Position numbers and translations under genes: made by a program
In this document: in pieces, positions 44,101 through 55,099 of the stretch
Layout of the letters: every line of letters begins with the position of its first letter
How positions within the stretch are numbered: the first letter of the stretch is position 1
Origin: Cryptomeria japonica
Lineage: Eukaryota > Streptophyta > Pinopsida > Cupressales > Cupressaceae
Direction: 5' to 3'
DNA: 64,000 nt
NCBI RefSeq assembly: GCF_030272615.1
Contig: NC_081408.1
Location: 203,817,113 to 203,881,112, forward strand
Notes under the pieces: model-generated
What the model saw: the letters and a program-made list of their open reading frames with translations, nothing else
Database searches by the model: none
Told to the model about the DNA's origin: nothing

Positions 44101-45449
44101 CTTAAATTTGTTATTCACAACTTTATTTCTCTAGCTATTGTAAATGATTCTAGCTTGGTGACATGTTGTGACTTTATAGACTCAGATGAATGGTATTCGC
44201 ATATTGTAAGATACTTGATCGATGGTACCTTTCCTGATTCTGCCAATAGGAACACTAGGGCCAAAATTCGCAAGCTGACCAATAGATATATCATTCTTTC
44301 TAATGTTCATTACCGAAGGGGTTATAACGGTCTTCTCCTTCACTGTCTTAACAAATTGAAAATCCCTATTGCTCTTGAAGAGGCACATTCAGGTGCTTAT
44401 GGGGGGCATTTTGGAGGCAAATCCTTGGTTCAAAGGTTACTTCGTATGGGATATTATTGGCAAACTATGCAGAAGGATTCTTTTTCATTTGTTAAGAAAT
44501 GTCATCAATGTCAACAACACAATAATCTGATTCACGCTCTTGCCCAAGAACTTCATTCTCATGTAGCTTCTTGGCCTTTTTCTGCATGGGGGTTGGATCT
44601 CATCGATAAAATCTCTCCTCCTTCATCTCATGGACATACTTTCATTATAACCGCAACAGATTACTTTACAAAGTGGGTAGAAGCTGTTCCCCTCCGCTCT
44701 ACTACTGTTGAAGTGATTTGTCAATTTCTTCTAGAAAACATTATTTCTCGATTCGAGATACCTTCCACTATAATCTCAGATAATAGGACATCATTTAAGA
44801 ACAAGGATGTGAAGAAATTCCTTGAGAGATATCATATCAAACATCAATTTTCTACACCATACTATCCTCAATCAAATGGTCAAACTAAATCATCCAATAA
44901 GATAATTGAACAAATTCTTCACAAAACCATGAATAAGCATGGTAAGGATTGGAGTACTCAGCTAATCTATGCTCTTTGGGCCTACTGAACGAGTGTACAA
45001 ATTGCTACAGGAACTACCCCTTATAATCTTGTTTATGGTGCAGATGCTATTATGCCTTTACAGTTAGAGATTCCATCACTTAGAGTTTCTCTCAAAGGTA
45101 TAGTAGATGATGACTCTTATAGAGAACAAAGACTTGAACAGCTTGAGATGCTTGATGAACAACATATAAATGCTCTTGAGCATATTCAAGCGTATCACAA
45201 AACTCTACAACGAAGCTATAATGATAAGGTTATTCAACATTCCTTCTCAGTAGGTGACTTAGTTCTGTATGAGAATTAGCGCAATGTGAATGCCTTACCT
45301 GAAGAAAAGGGAAAATTTAGTTCTAATTGGCTTGGACCATATATTGTTGTTGAAGATTATGGATTAGGTGCTTACAAAATAGCGGATGTAGACGGTATGC
45401 CTCTTAAATAACCTATAAATGCTATGCACTTGCATAGATACTATGATTA
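41167..45449 (+). pseudogene. pol: G2 pol: linker, RT, RNase H, archaeal-type RNase H, integrase
   Basis: One frame throughout, broken only by stops at 42121, 42724, 42928, 44986, near 45277 and near 45408. RT (about 42300-43080) has FRDLNKASLKDDFPLPNID, MPFGLKNASATYQ and YVDD (42823-42834). RNase H follows (43240-43625: CPVYYISRTL, YSAIERQCLALVFA). The second RNase H (43690-44090) keeps YFDGS, NNIAEYEAL, YGDSQL and DNRHAD and is the Tat hallmark. Integrase (44290-45230) has HSGAYGGH, CHQC, GLDL and SDN, but the catalytic Glu position reads SNGQTKSSNK, a Glu-to-Lys change. It ends MHLHRYYD. A cDNA-integrating activity would be lost even without the stops. Confidence 0.9.
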
Positions 45450-46512
45450 ATTCCTCATTCCTTATCTTTCATTTCATCTATCTTCTTTTCACTTCTTCAA
45501 AATTGGATAATATGTTAGCATATCTTTGTTAGAGCAAATAGAATTAAGTGATATTTTGTTTAATCTATATTTCTTTGTTCTTGACAAGCATGTTTCTTTA
45601 CTCTATAGTTTGTCTTGAATTCATTTATGTAAATTGCAAAAGATTTACATTTCCATTATGCTGGCATATTATACAATGTCTTTATGTGTTAAGTAGAATT
45701 GTATCATGTTGTGTTTAAGTTCAAATTAAATCACATTAGTTATATGATTCTTAGGCTTAATACATATTTCTTCTCTATCATCAATGTAGTACTTGATTAA
45801 ATATTTTATTTTAATTAAGTCACACATGTATCAATTTAATCATGGAGCATTGAAAAATCAATCACATGGAAATTAAATTTAGAACATACATGTACATCTA
45901 CCAAATGTATTAACTTTAATCAAAATATACATTGTTAACACGTTTGAGACAAAGAGAAGCATGTATATATATATATATATGTGGATCATGTTTTCATATA
46001 CAAAAGTAGGTCACTATACATCCAAAATGTGACCTATCCTACATCATGAGATCATCTCCTATCCCTAGGGCTAGTGGCTGGAGAGTGACGACTAGACGCT
46101 CCCTCTTGATCTGGCCATGAAGGTGGACCCATAGGTGTATAGCATGATATAGACCATGAATGACTCTAAGAGGAACTCCTACGATCCCTATCCATAAGGA
46201 TCACGTGATACGAGGTAGCCTCGGCTTGAGCTGCTGCTAGGTCACGCTGTGCCTGCTGAAGGTCCTCTGATAGAACTCTCTCTCTCTCCCTCCATATTTC
46301 CACCTATACTCGAAATGGGGAAAACAAGTCCTCATGCTGACCCGCATTCCCCTGAGGCCTATAAGCAACCTGTGAGGAACTAGGGATCTGTGCCATCATG
46401 GATTTATCTGTCACTTCTTGCTTGATCAAGGAATGCCACTCCTACACTGTAGCTGTAGCAGTAGAACAGATTTTGTATTAGTACCATTCTATATCATCAA
46501 AAAATTAATCAA
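45450..46512 (+). other. Non-coding spacer after G2 integrase
   Basis: AT-rich with no coding frame. A short (AT)n run lies at 45966-45981. Antisense ORF sequence follows further right. Confidence 0.6.
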
Positions 46513-48090
46513 TCAATATAAACCTACTATACCTGGATCTCCCTCATGCCAGTAGGGATCGTGATATGGTAGCATTTGTGACTGGGAACTACTAGGCTCC
46601 CCACGCTCAAATGATCTGTGCCTGATGGGTACAGGTCTCCGTATCACCTCGTGTTCCCCCTTTTGGGGAATATGAGGAGGATCCAAGGCTATGGTATCAT
46701 CTCCGGAATGGTGGGGAGCTGCATCTGACTCCTCCTCATCTCTATCCTCCTCCTCATCATCATCCTCATCCTCATCTGCATCCTCACCCACATCCTTGTT
46801 CTCCTCATCATCATCTCTATATGTGTCATCCACCTCTCCTTCCTCCTGCTCCTCGGCACTAGGTTGATCTCCTATGGGTGGATCAGGATCTCCTACCTCC
46901 TCAGGACCCTCTCCCTCCTCTGGCTCCTCTGATCTAGATCCCTGATCCTCATCTTAGTCTCCATGTCTCCATGGACCTGGATGGCCTGTCGGGTAATCTA
47001 GTGGAAAGATAGGCCCTGGGTATGTCCACACAAACCATGAGAGATACTTGCGCTGTGCTCCGGGATCTGCAGAGTAATCAGTGACCACATCTTGATTGGA
47101 CCCCTCTATATCTGTAACCTCGAATCATCTGTCGTAGGTCTCGCTACTGCTCTGGGTCTGGGAAGGACTCGTGAGTGTCGAGTATAGATGGGTACATCGG
47201 CTGGAACACACTGCTCTAGCCTAAACTGCCTCCATACTCAATCAAAGTAGAATGGGACTATGATATATGAGTATCGTCCTCTTAGTAGGCGGTTCCTCTG
47301 TAAGCATGCTAGCTGCCTCTCCATTCCATCTCATCTGTGCATCCACAGATATGGTCTCCATACTGTCACCTCAGCTATCAATCTATCGAATGTCACTCTC
47401 CAATATAGTAGATCCCCAAATCTCCACTCGCCGGTAAGTGGATAGGCAAACACCCTAGGCCGCTCGCTAGCCGCACACATCAGATAGCCGACAGGCCTAG
47501 TGCATGTGAAGTGCTCAAATATCCACACCTACAGAAGTGTGCATGTCATCAAGCTACAACACTATCCAAACACATACTCCTCAAGGTCATGATAGAGATG
47601 TGCAAGCATGCTCTGACCCTAGGCATATACTCTCCTGTGTCTCTCCATAGCCCTGATGCACCATGTGAGACCCCCATGCATGTGCGTACCTCACCCATTA
47701 GGGCAGACAGCTAGTGCAATGATGGCAATCATAAGACGTGTCACAAGGGGCACCTCTACTATAGGATATAAGAGCCAACTGATCATGATGTGACCTCTTG
47801 TCTCACTTGGCATGACTCTCCCTATGAAGTATATCTGCTCCCTCTGATGGTCCTCCGCTGACCGATCAGTAGCGTATGTCATGGTAGCTCCTTTGATAGG
47901 TAGGCAAAGTATGTGGTACACATCCTCAAGTGTAACCGTCATCTCTCCTACTAGGAGATGGAATGTATATGCATCAGGATCCCATCGCTCCATAAGTGTC
48001 ATCAACATCATAGGATGGAATCGAATGGCTAGCATAAGGATCGCATACCACAAACCTACTATCGATAGTGTATCCCTCTCTACCTGAGTT
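46513..48090 (-). pseudogene. Antisense plant-mobile-domain ORF of G2
   Basis: Reads opposite to gag-pol between integrase and the 3' LTR. From about 48090 the minus strand gives GLWYAILMLAIRFHP, then MERWDPDAYTFHLLVGEMTVTLEDVYHILCLPIKG, the typical start of the plant mobile domain (PF10536, MAIN/aminotransferase-like). The same frame continues with stops to about 47330 (FEHFTCTRPVG, FGDLLYWRV). After a frameshift the end (46833-46513) is a very acidic tail with Asp/Glu runs and PHIPQKGEHEVIRRP. Extra antisense ORFs are known from some Tat-lineage plant Gypsy elements such as Grande. The role of PMD in elements is not known; host PMD proteins act in silencing and development. Confidence 0.78.
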
Positions 48091-48281
48091 AGCCAGGGAA
48101 TCTAATCTCACAGACTGCGAAGAATCTACCCTATAGTGTGCTCTCTCATGTATGGGAGACCCTGCGATGCAAAAACATCAGTGTAATCAGTACTCAATCA
48201 TCAAAATCATCTATGCGAAAAATGAAAACTGTCGAACATCGAAAGCTAACCTTGATACCCCTTGCCAAGTCCTGATTGGGA

Positions 48282-48410
48282 CCATGGCGCTCTGTCAGGG
48301 ACCATGGCGCCCTCAAAGGACCATGGTGCCCTTCAGGGACCATGGCACCCTGAGAGGACCATGGTGCCCTGATAGGACCATGGTGCCCTGATAGGACCAT
48401 GGCGCCCTGG
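48282..48410 (-). repeat. Motif array of G2: GGACCATGGCGCCCT cores at 19-20-base spacing
   Basis: CCATGG starts at 48282, 48302, 48321, 48340, 48359, 48378 and 48397: one step of 20 and five of 19. After it comes GGCGCC, GGTGCC or GGCACC, the CpG form and its two decay forms. It lies about 200 bases upstream of the antisense PMD ORF. In antisense orientation the core reads AGGGCGCCATGGTCC, the same sense as the GGCGCCCTGGTCC cores ahead of gag in the LTR. Confidence 0.88.
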
Positions 48411-48419
48411 GTGGGACCC

Positions 48420-49162
48420 AGGGTCAGATTCTAGGGCCCGTATTCGATCACAGAAACTCAAAGTCAACAAAAATGTAGAAAGTCAAAGTCAAAGTTTAGT
48501 CAACTCACCTCGTCCAGTGGCTCCTCATCGATCACGGCCTGTCGCATGATCTCCATCCTCGTGGGATGCTTCGGTCATCGTGAAGGCATGATGATGGCTA
48601 TGTGGGCTCTGCTGCAATAAACAATACTCAGAAATCAACAAAGTGACAAATGCAATAGTCACTTTCAAGGTATATATTTTCATTTTGGTTTCAAAACCCT
48701 AATTTTCCTCCATCACTCATTTCATCATAACTTGGGTTTGGGAGATGTGATTTCTGAACCGTTGGTTGCACAGGAAACGTATTTTTGTTCCCTTACTCCC
48801 TAGATGTTCCAAAACATGCTCTGATGAAGCCTCTTCAGTGAATATCTCTCATCAATAATCTCTCACACAATTTGTCGTAAGTAAACATGTTATCCTGTTT
48901 CACCTCCCTAATAAGCAAGCCGAAATAGGGGGGGCATATAGCTACTCACAAATTTCATCACTTGCCTTAGTAAGAATTAGGTGATTTTGTGATCTAATGT
49001 GTGTTTTGTAGGGTGTGGTTCCTAACTGTGTATTGCAGATACCGCTGGGGGCTTCATTCAACAGACTTATGGATATATCCTTTTTCAAATAATGTTTACT
49101 TTCCTGTACTTTATCTTGCATATGCACGTAGTACTCATATGATGGCTAAAGTGGGGGCTAAA
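48420..49162 (+). other. 3' non-coding end and polypurine tract of G2
   Basis: Contains no coding frame with a known motif. It ends in CTAAAGTGGGGGCTAAA (49146-49162), the polypurine tract directly before the 3' LTR. Confidence 0.8.
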
Positions 49163-50818
49163 TGTAGCATCGTAAATTGTATGCACTTGCTAAAGCAGTA
49201 CAATTTCACACCTAGTTTAGCACCCGCCTTGGCACATTTTGCATTGCATTTCCCCTTTAGCACTTAATTAATCAAATTAATTAGGTCTAAGGTCCTATTT
49301 CATCATCTTCCACATTATAAAGTTGGGCCCTTTCATTAAAGTGTGCCCCTTTCATTTTATTCTTCCAATACATCATTTAATCAAAAACCCTAATTAGGTC
49401 CTATTTTGAACTTGGGGGCTTGATTTCGGGGGTCAAAACATCTTGAAATCAAGTGTAACTTCGGGATTCTCTCTAAAATCATCATATCCGATGGCCCTGA
49501 AAATTTGGTGAAAAGTTGTTAGGACCATGGTGCCCGGAGTGCACATGGTCTCGGACATTTTTCTCGAAATTTTAGGAGCGCAATCCGATCATAAAATAAA
49601 GCTTAACCCCAAGAAATTGGTGGGAGATTCAATCTCTAGGTCGGCCAAAAGTTGAAATTAAGACCTAGGGTTTCATATATAAGAGCTCTCTTTCTTCATT
49701 TGAAAGGATCCAAATTTTGGTTTCAGGGGACCTTCTATGCAACGAAAGAGCAGACCTTTAAGACTTCAATAACATTCAACATCCATCCATCAAGCATCCA
49801 TCAATTTCATTCATTCATTTAGGGCTTTGAAGGCATTGAAGAGCAATAAGGGATCACCGACTAAAGATTGGCTTGTACCCCTCCCTTGGGGTTGGGTATG
49901 ATTTCATGTTGTTTTCATGTCTTTGCATAGGCCTCATTATATCATTTGTATTCATGATTTAGATCACTTGGCATCTTGATTTGGAGCATTTGCATTATCA
50001 TTTACAAGCAATTAGGGTTTACTTTCTAGGTTGCTCTAGTTTGCTTACTTGCATTTTAGGATCTTGCACACACACAAGGTCTACACACACACTACTTTTA
50101 CAATACAACTTGGCTATTCATGGTGGTGGAAATCACCAAAGCGGGGGTTTGACTAAGGCAAAACCCTATATAGCTGCCCACCATACCTTTTCAGATATAA
50201 GTGCAAGTTTCGGGATTCGGATGATGCCACAAGTTGCAAATCTGACGGAAGTGGACTGAGATAGAACTTCACACCAAATTTCAGGGCAAAAGACTAGGAC
50301 AGGGGCATGGGGCACCCTGGTCTTGCCAGGACAGGGGCGCTAGGTGCCCTGGTCCCTGGGACAGGGGCGCTGGGCGCCCTGGTCCTTCTGTCAGACAACA
50401 AGTTTCAGATAGTTTTTCAGGTTACCAAACAACAGTTTTAGGAGTAGTTTCAGGAGCAAAATCAGGACAGTGGGGCCCATACCCCCGTCTCGAACATTTC
50501 CACTCAGATTTTAACCCTGGGTACACATCTGCATTCTTATCTTGTCCTTGTGTTTATAGCCTTCCATTGTGTAATCTCAATTCTGCAATCTCATTATTAG
50601 TTCATACTTGCACTTTGGGGTTAGGAATTGAACTTGCATCATTTTATCTTTCAATTACAACAAAGGAATAGAAATCCTAATAGGTATCCTGTGGCTCTCT
50701 CTTTCACAAAAAGAAGTAGCCAATTATGTGATACTTCTAGGCTCTTTCATATTGCACAATGTGTGTCAAAAGGTAGGATTAGGACATGTTAGCCTAGTCT
50801 CGCTTTTTCCCCTACACA
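49163..50818 (+). repeat. 3' LTR of G2
   Basis: 1656 bases, TGTAGCATCG to CCTACACA, followed by GGCAG (50819-50823). Differences from the 5' LTR are mostly transitions plus an 8-base indel near the start. Confidence 0.94.
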
Positions 50819-53750
50819 GGCAGTATCAGAATATGCACAGATTTTAGAGATGTCAACAACGCCTTTCCAAAGGATGACTTTCCTTTACCAAGTATTGACA
50901 TAATTGTAGACCTCATAGCAGGCCATGCAATGTTATCACTAATGGATGATTTTTCAGGATATAACCAAATCAAGATCGCTCCAGAAGATCAAGATAAAAC
51001 AACATTCACCTGTCCTTGGGGAACATATTGTTGGAATGTCATGCCTTTTGGCTTAAAAAATGTTGGGGCAACTTATCAATGAGAAATGACAACAATCTTT
51101 CATGATATGATGCATACCTTCATGGAAGACTATGTGGATGATTTACTAGCTAAATCCTTCACCAGAGCAGAACATCTAAGCATTTTAGAAAAAAAAATTG
51201 AACGATTGGAAAAATTCCAAGTCAGGATCAACCCTAAGAAGTGTGTCTTCAAGGTTACATCGGGAAAATTGTTAGGCTACATAGTCTCAAAAAAGGGAAT
51301 TGAAGTGGATCCAGCAAAGGTACAAGCCATCATGGAAATGCCACCACCAAAGAATATTAGCCAACTTAGATCTCTGCAAGGATGACTCTAATCAATCAGG
51401 TGATTCATCGCTCAGCAAGCAGATAAAAGTCTACCATTCAATCATCTGCTACATAAAAATGTACCATTCATATGGGAAGCCAAGTGTGCAGAATCCTTTA
51501 ATCAAATCAAGCAATATCTAATGAAACCACTAGTTCTAGTACCACCAATAGTAGGAAAGCCACTTATTCTCTACATTTTGACAACATATAAATCTCTGGG
51601 GGCACTGCTAGCACAAGAAGATAAACAAGGCAAGGAACGAGCAATATACTACATCAGCACGACATTGAACGACTATGAGCTCAATTACACATTTATTGAC
51701 AAATCCTATTTAGTTGTGGTCTTCGCCTCTCAAAAATCCTGCCACTACATGCTAGCTCACACAATTAAGCTAGTCGCAAAAATTGATCCTCTCAAATATT
51801 TACTCAGCAAAGAAGCTCTTACAGGCCAATTGGCTAAATGGGTCATGATTCTCAGTGAATTTGATATCCACTACATGAAGTGAAGAGCTATCAAGGGACA
51901 AGTAATAGTAGATCAACTAACAAAAGCACCACTACCTGGTAAACAACCAATGGAGATCGAATTTCCAGATAGGGACGTTCTTGCTATCTCTACAAAACAA
52001 TGGACCCTATACTTTGATGGATCATTTACCCAACATAGCTTAGGTGTTGGCATTTTATTCATCACTCCAGAAGGACACACCATACCAAGATCCTACAGAC
52101 TTATATTTCCATGCACAAATAATGTTGCTAAGTATGAAGAACTGGTCACAGGAATCAAGATAGTTGTAGAATGGAAAATCATAGAACTAAAGGTCTATGG
52201 AGATTCACAACTGGTTATCAATCAAATCAATGATGACTATTTGACGAACGATGACAAGTTGCTAACCTACAAAAGAATGATGGATGACTTCAAACAGTAC
52301 TTTGTACACATCAGCTTCGCACAAATACCAAGGTTGGACAATAGAGTAGCTGATGCAATGGCTACTATCGCTTCACTACTACAAACTCCAGAGCAACAGT
52401 CTCATTATGAATTTCTAGTAAAGCAACTATTTTCCCCAACCTATGACAATTTCGCATCCCAGGTCATCTACTCCTTAACTGGTTCAGACTATCCCTTATA
52501 TGGAATGATATATGAGTATCTTAAGACCAATATCCTACCCATTGACCTGTCCCAAAACCAAAAATGTAACTTTATTCGATAAGTTGCCCGTTATATCCTT
52601 ACTGCTGATACTTTGTACTGTCGAGGTCTAGATGGTACTCTTCTTCATTGCCTTGATCATAATGAATCTAACTCCGCTTTACACGAGCTTCACGAGGGTA
52701 TATGTGGCAAACATTCTAGTGGTACTAATCTTGCTAAAAAGCTTCTAAGAATGGGATATTACCGGCCTACAATGGAAAAAGATTCTTATCACTTTGCAAA
52801 GAATTGTCCTAAATGACAAATCCATGGCAATCTTATACATGCACTAGCACAGGAACTACAACCATTCACAACATCCTGGCCCTTTTGTCAGTGGGGACTA
52901 GACTTAGTTGGAAAAATTCATCCTTCATTGTCAAATGGGCACAAGTTTATTATCACTGCAATAGAGTACTCTACCAAGTGGATTGAAGCAGTCCCCATGA
53001 CCATAGTGACTAGGAAACAAATTGCCTCTTTTATCCTTAATTATCTAATCTGCAGATATGGCATTCCAAGTTCCATCATCACAGATAATGGGTGACCTTT
53101 CAAAAATCAGGATGTGAGAGAACTATGTGAACAATTCAAAATTCAACATCATTTCTCTACACCATACTACCCATAGGGAAATGGTCAGGTAGAAGCATCC
53201 AACAAAATGATATTGAAAATTTTAAAGAAGACAGTCAATTATGCAGGCAAAGATTGGCATGTACAACTCAATCCAGCACTTTGCGCATATAGAACTAGCA
53301 TCCACACACCAACAAGAGCTATGCCATATTCATTGGTGTATGGATCAGAAGTAATTTTACCCCTGGAGGTAGAAATTCCATATGTCAGAGTCTCTTTGAA
53401 AGGCTTAATCCCAGATTAAGAATATCGAGTTAACCGACTACAAGAACTTGAACTTATAGATGAAAGACACCAACATGCCTACACTCATCTCAAATCATAT
53501 CAGTAATGCATGTGTAGAAGCTACAACCACAAGGTCATCCCTAGAAACTTCAAAATAGGTGATCTAGTACTCAAAGAAAATCCTAGAAATCAACAGGATC
53601 GGGAAAAGAAAGGGAAGTTTGAACCTAACTGGTTGGGTCCATATGTCATCATCTCAGCCTATGGATCAGGCACCTATCAACTAACTACCTCAGAAGGAGA
53701 TGTGTTCGACAAACCCACCAACAACATCCATTTGAAGAAATACTACACTT
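50819..53750 (+). pseudogene. pol: G1 pol, second part: rest of RT, two RNase H domains, integrase
   Basis: Resumes with CTDFRDVNNAFPKDDFPLP. RT has MPFGLKN, a TGA at about 51080, YVDD (51131-51142) and ends SLQG with three stops at 51383-51410. RNase H (51521-51930) shows ALLAQEDKQGKERAIYYIS. The archaeal-type RNase H (51989-52385) has YFDGS, YGDSQL and DNRVADAMA, but NNVAKYEEL carries Lys at the catalytic Glu position. Integrase (52600-53420) has HELHEGICGKH, CPK then a stop where the second Cys belongs, LDL, TDNG and GNGQVEASNK with the catalytic Glu kept. It ends NNIHLKKYYT at 53750. All in one frame, with no frameshift. Confidence 0.9.
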
Positions 53751-54962
53751 GAGAAGTCTAAATGCACGGAAAAAGTAAAAATACAAAAAAATCAAAAAAT
53801 TAGAAAAAGCAAAGAAAAAGATGCAATAAAAACAAATGGTGAAAACCTGGCAAAAAGGCGCTATTGTGAGAGGATGACAAATCCATCTATTCTTATCAAA
53901 CTTTTGTATCCATACATCCAAGTACTATTGGCCATTGACCAAAACCTTTATCAAACTAAGCATTATCCAAGACATACTTAGCGTAGTCACTTTCCTTGTT
54001 TATCACAAATCATTTCATCATATCCCACCATGGCCTGGTAATCACTATACATATCCACGTTAGGCAATACATTTAGCTAGGGGCAACATCAATCGACATC
54101 CTATCCTATCAATAGATCACGCATTGGAGCAGACTATGCCAATCATGTCAAAACCAAAATTCAACAAAATGTGAGGAGAATCAAATGCGGATACATTTAA
54201 CGGATTCACAACACATGATGGATGATTTTCTAATGTAACAAATGTTTGCATCTTCCATGAAGTTTTGACTATTTTGGCATTTGAACTCTTTTTGAACTAT
54301 TGGATCCTGTACATTTTCTCAACGATACATCGAGCTAGAGAAAGTAATGGGGACTCCAATATCTTTTTAGTCTTCTATCTATGAGGAGATCACTTGTACT
54401 CTACAAAGACTTGTCTCGAGACGTGATTCAAAGCACATCACTAAAGACATGATTCCACTTTGCACATATAAATGGTTCAATCTTGTCTATTTATCCACAA
54501 GCAACATTCAGGTCATCTTGGTTCACTTATACCTTGACGCTTATGCTATCTTGCAATATCAAAAATCATGTAAATTTTTCTCAGGTCATTATGGTTCAAT
54601 TATACCATTATGCTTGTATAAATTTTCAACATATCCCAAACAAATCAATTCTCAATGATGACACTACAAAGAAAGCCAAACAACATGTCGCTATACAGGG
54701 ATGACCAATGCAGAATGAAGATGCTAAAAACAATTAGTTGCATATCATTGCATATCATATTATAAATTAGTTGCATATCAGGCATCTCATTTTTAAGATA
54801 CATCTCAAATCATATCATATCATACATCTCATTTTCAAGATACATCTCATACATCTTGCATTATCACGTCATATTCATCACATATAAAATTGCATAAGCA
54901 TTGGATCATCATATAAAAAGCATCATCCATAACACATCACATGAGGATCAAAGAAAATGGTG

Positions 54963-55007
<45 letters not shown>

Positions 55008-55060
55008 AAAATGATCAAATGTACAAAATATGTCATGTCTATTCCCAACACAACAAAATG
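53751..55060 (+). other. Non-coding spacer after G1 integrase
   Basis: No coding motif found. Around 54730-54890 the words CATATCA, CATCTCAT and TACATCTCA recur, and an (AT)n run of about 40 bases lies at 54966-55004. Confidence 0.6.
54966..55004. repeat. (AT)n microsatellite
   Basis: Uninterrupted alternating A and T for about 39 bases within the G1 3' spacer. Confidence 0.92.
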
Positions 55061-55099
55061 ATCAAAATACAAAAGAGACAACGTCTCTAAGGTGTGACT

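Larger units (their letters stand above)
38025..50818 (+). mobile_element. Element G2: complete Tat-type Ty3/Gypsy element with GGCAG target duplication
   Basis: 12,794 bases. The LTRs (38025-39687 and 49163-50818) share TGTAGCATCG starts and CCTACACA ends. GGCAG occurs at 38020-38024 and 50819-50823. In order: LTR, primer site, poly(A)-rich leader, one gag-like/pol frame (39889-45449), antisense PMD ORF, motif array, polypurine tract (49146-49162), LTR. The LTRs differ by roughly 3-4 percent by eye. The insertion interrupts the G1 RT between the residues read from 38014-38022 and those read from 50825. Confidence 0.95.

Noticed and set aside
48152-48400. ORFs on both strands over the G2 array
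   Set aside because: Repeated peptides here follow from the 19-20-base array, whose spacing is not a multiple of three, so no frame is kept.
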